Assembly (NCBI GenBank): GCA_013396525.1
Contig: VWYX01000665.1
Coordinates: 124,001-188,000, forward strand
Length of the DNA: 64,000 nt
From: Chaetorhynchus papuensis
Lineage: Eukaryota > Chordata > Aves > Passeriformes > Rhipiduridae
Reading direction: 5' to 3'
Positions 62,711-64,000 of the stretch are shown in pieces. The position numbers and the translations under genes are program-made. Below the pieces are notes generated by a model that saw only the letters and a list, made by a program, of their open reading frames with translations, had not been told where the DNA came from and ran no database searches. Every line of letters begins with the position of its first letter. Position 1 is the stretch's first letter.

Positions 62711-64000
62711 GGTGGCCTTGTGGCAGGGTCACACGGTGACAAACCGGCCGTGGAGGCAGTAGAGAGAGTTCTTCTTCTGTCCTGCTGAGACAACACAGGT
62801 ACAAGTCAGTTCCCTTTCTCAGCATACGTGCAGCACTTAAGCAACTTTTATTTTAGAAACAAAATCACTCAATTTGAAGCGGAAAATATCTCCCTTTTCC
62901 TCATCAGAACATGTAAGAAACTGACACGCCCCATTATATTTCTAAATCCAAGTCCAGCATTAATGAAGTGTAAGACTGCGTGGTAGGTATCAATGCACAA
63001 TATTTAACAATTCTACTAACAAATATATCCAAGTAAGACTAATTAAACACAGTTCAGACCTTTACTAGTGTCAAACCCTCCAGTGGTATCCCACTGTTCC
63101 ATTTCCCAGAAACATGCATCACAGAGAGGACAGCAACCAGCCTGGAACACAGCCTGCAGCACCATGCCCTGCTCAATTTAATCACCCAGAGTTGAGAAGT
63201 CATTATCTAACTCTAATTCTGTTAGAGCTGATCTGCAGCCCTGATGCACTGGCACTCCATGTGAACGGGACCTTTTCACAGGCAAGATGAGAAGCATCCC
63301 AAGAAGGAATTAATCAGATGTTATCACCCTCAACAGTCCACTTTTGGTTTAACCAAGGAAACGCTGTACGGCACAGTATTGTTATTTATTTTGAGAAAGG
63401 CAATTGGATCTTCATCACAAATATTGTCTCTTCCAGATGAATGCTGCATAGCAAAACTCAATTTAAGGATAGAAAAACAATCAGCTACCCAGACCTATCA
63501 ATGACCATTCTCACTTTAACAGCAGCAGGACTTTGGCACAGTATCAGGGTTACAGCTGCATTTCAGAGTGGAAAGGACACGCTCGGAAGTAATCCAACTC
63601 CAAACAATACCAGCCAGGAATCTGGTACACAGGAAGTTCAATAAATTCATCAGGGTGTCTTTTCAATTTTATCACCCCTTAACAATCTGGGGAGGATGGC
63701 AGCTGACAAAACCAGAGGAATTCATCAATACTTGTCCAGTGGAGCTCAGTGAAGCAACACGTGATAATCTTGTTTTCTCATAGTACACAACAAATATTGT
63801 TTATAATACGCAGAGTGAAGTAATCACAGCAATGGTTCCATACCAGATGCACTTCTGTTTATAAAAGAAAAAAGCTGTACAATTCTTATTTGGAGTTCTT
63901 CTAAGATTCAGCATCTTGTCAGTACAAGTAATAAAACGGGAAGCCAGAAAAGTCAGATGTTTGTAATCAGGACAAAATTGTAATAGTTATAGAGAAGTTC
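62711..64000 (-). other. SEC16A: SEC16A 5' UTR and first intron
   Basis: The 5' UTR continues upstream of the ATG to a probable acceptor at about 62785 (minus: tgtctcag before caggacag). Beyond that the sequence is AT-rich, without CpG island or recognisable exon, so the SEC16A promoter probably lies past the window end. No other gene is seen. Confidence 0.6.

Overview
The window is a stretch of bird nuclear genome. Genes are split into many exons with GT-AG introns, promoters are CpG-rich, and several copies of CR1 (the main avian LINE) are present. Coding sequences match vertebrate proteins exon by exon. Gene order CARD9 - SNAPC4 - ENTR1 (SDCCAG3) - PMPCA - INPP5E - SEC16A is the order of human 9q34.3, so this is a conserved syntenic block. 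I cannot name the species; a neoavian bird is plausible.

Layout. 421-3364 (-): most of CARD9, whose 3' end is missing or unrecognised at the window edge. 3404-6880: non-coding. 7145-18835 (-): SNAPC4, the large Myb-repeat subunit of the snRNA-activating complex, 21 coding exons and about 1578 aa. 19111-19290: a 30-bp minisatellite. 19524-22539 (-): ENTR1, 7 coding exons and about 272 aa. ENTR1 and PMPCA share a roughly 170-bp divergent promoter. 22709-28218 (+): PMPCA, 13 exons and 519 aa. Its fifth intron holds a 420-base assembly gap beside an LTR end joined to a tRNA-Met 3' segment. 30991-38346 (-): INPP5E, 10 coding exons and about 654 aa, tail-to-tail with PMPCA. 41566-62710 (-): SEC16A, 30 coding exons and about 2435 aa, with a 3.7-kb first coding exon. 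62711-64000: its 5' non-coding side.

The exon models were assembled by hand from splice signals, reading phase and similarity to remembered vertebrate proteins. All five complete genes close in frame from ATG to stop, which is strong internal support. The genes are not an operon. Shared themes are membrane traffic and cilia (SEC16A at ER exit sites, ENTR1 on endosomes, INPP5E in the ciliary membrane), plus mitochondrial presequence processing (PMPCA), snRNA transcription (SNAPC4) and innate immune signalling (CARD9).

I found no convincing new gene system. The most unusual item is the LTR/tRNA-Met junction in PMPCA intron 5. It carries 37 nt matching mature tRNA including the CCA tail, about twice a normal retroviral primer-binding site. 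Others are a frame-determining 28-nt micro-exon in SNAPC4, the in-phase 30-bp minisatellite between SNAPC4 and ENTR1, and a repeated CCAAT / CACGTGAC promoter layout.
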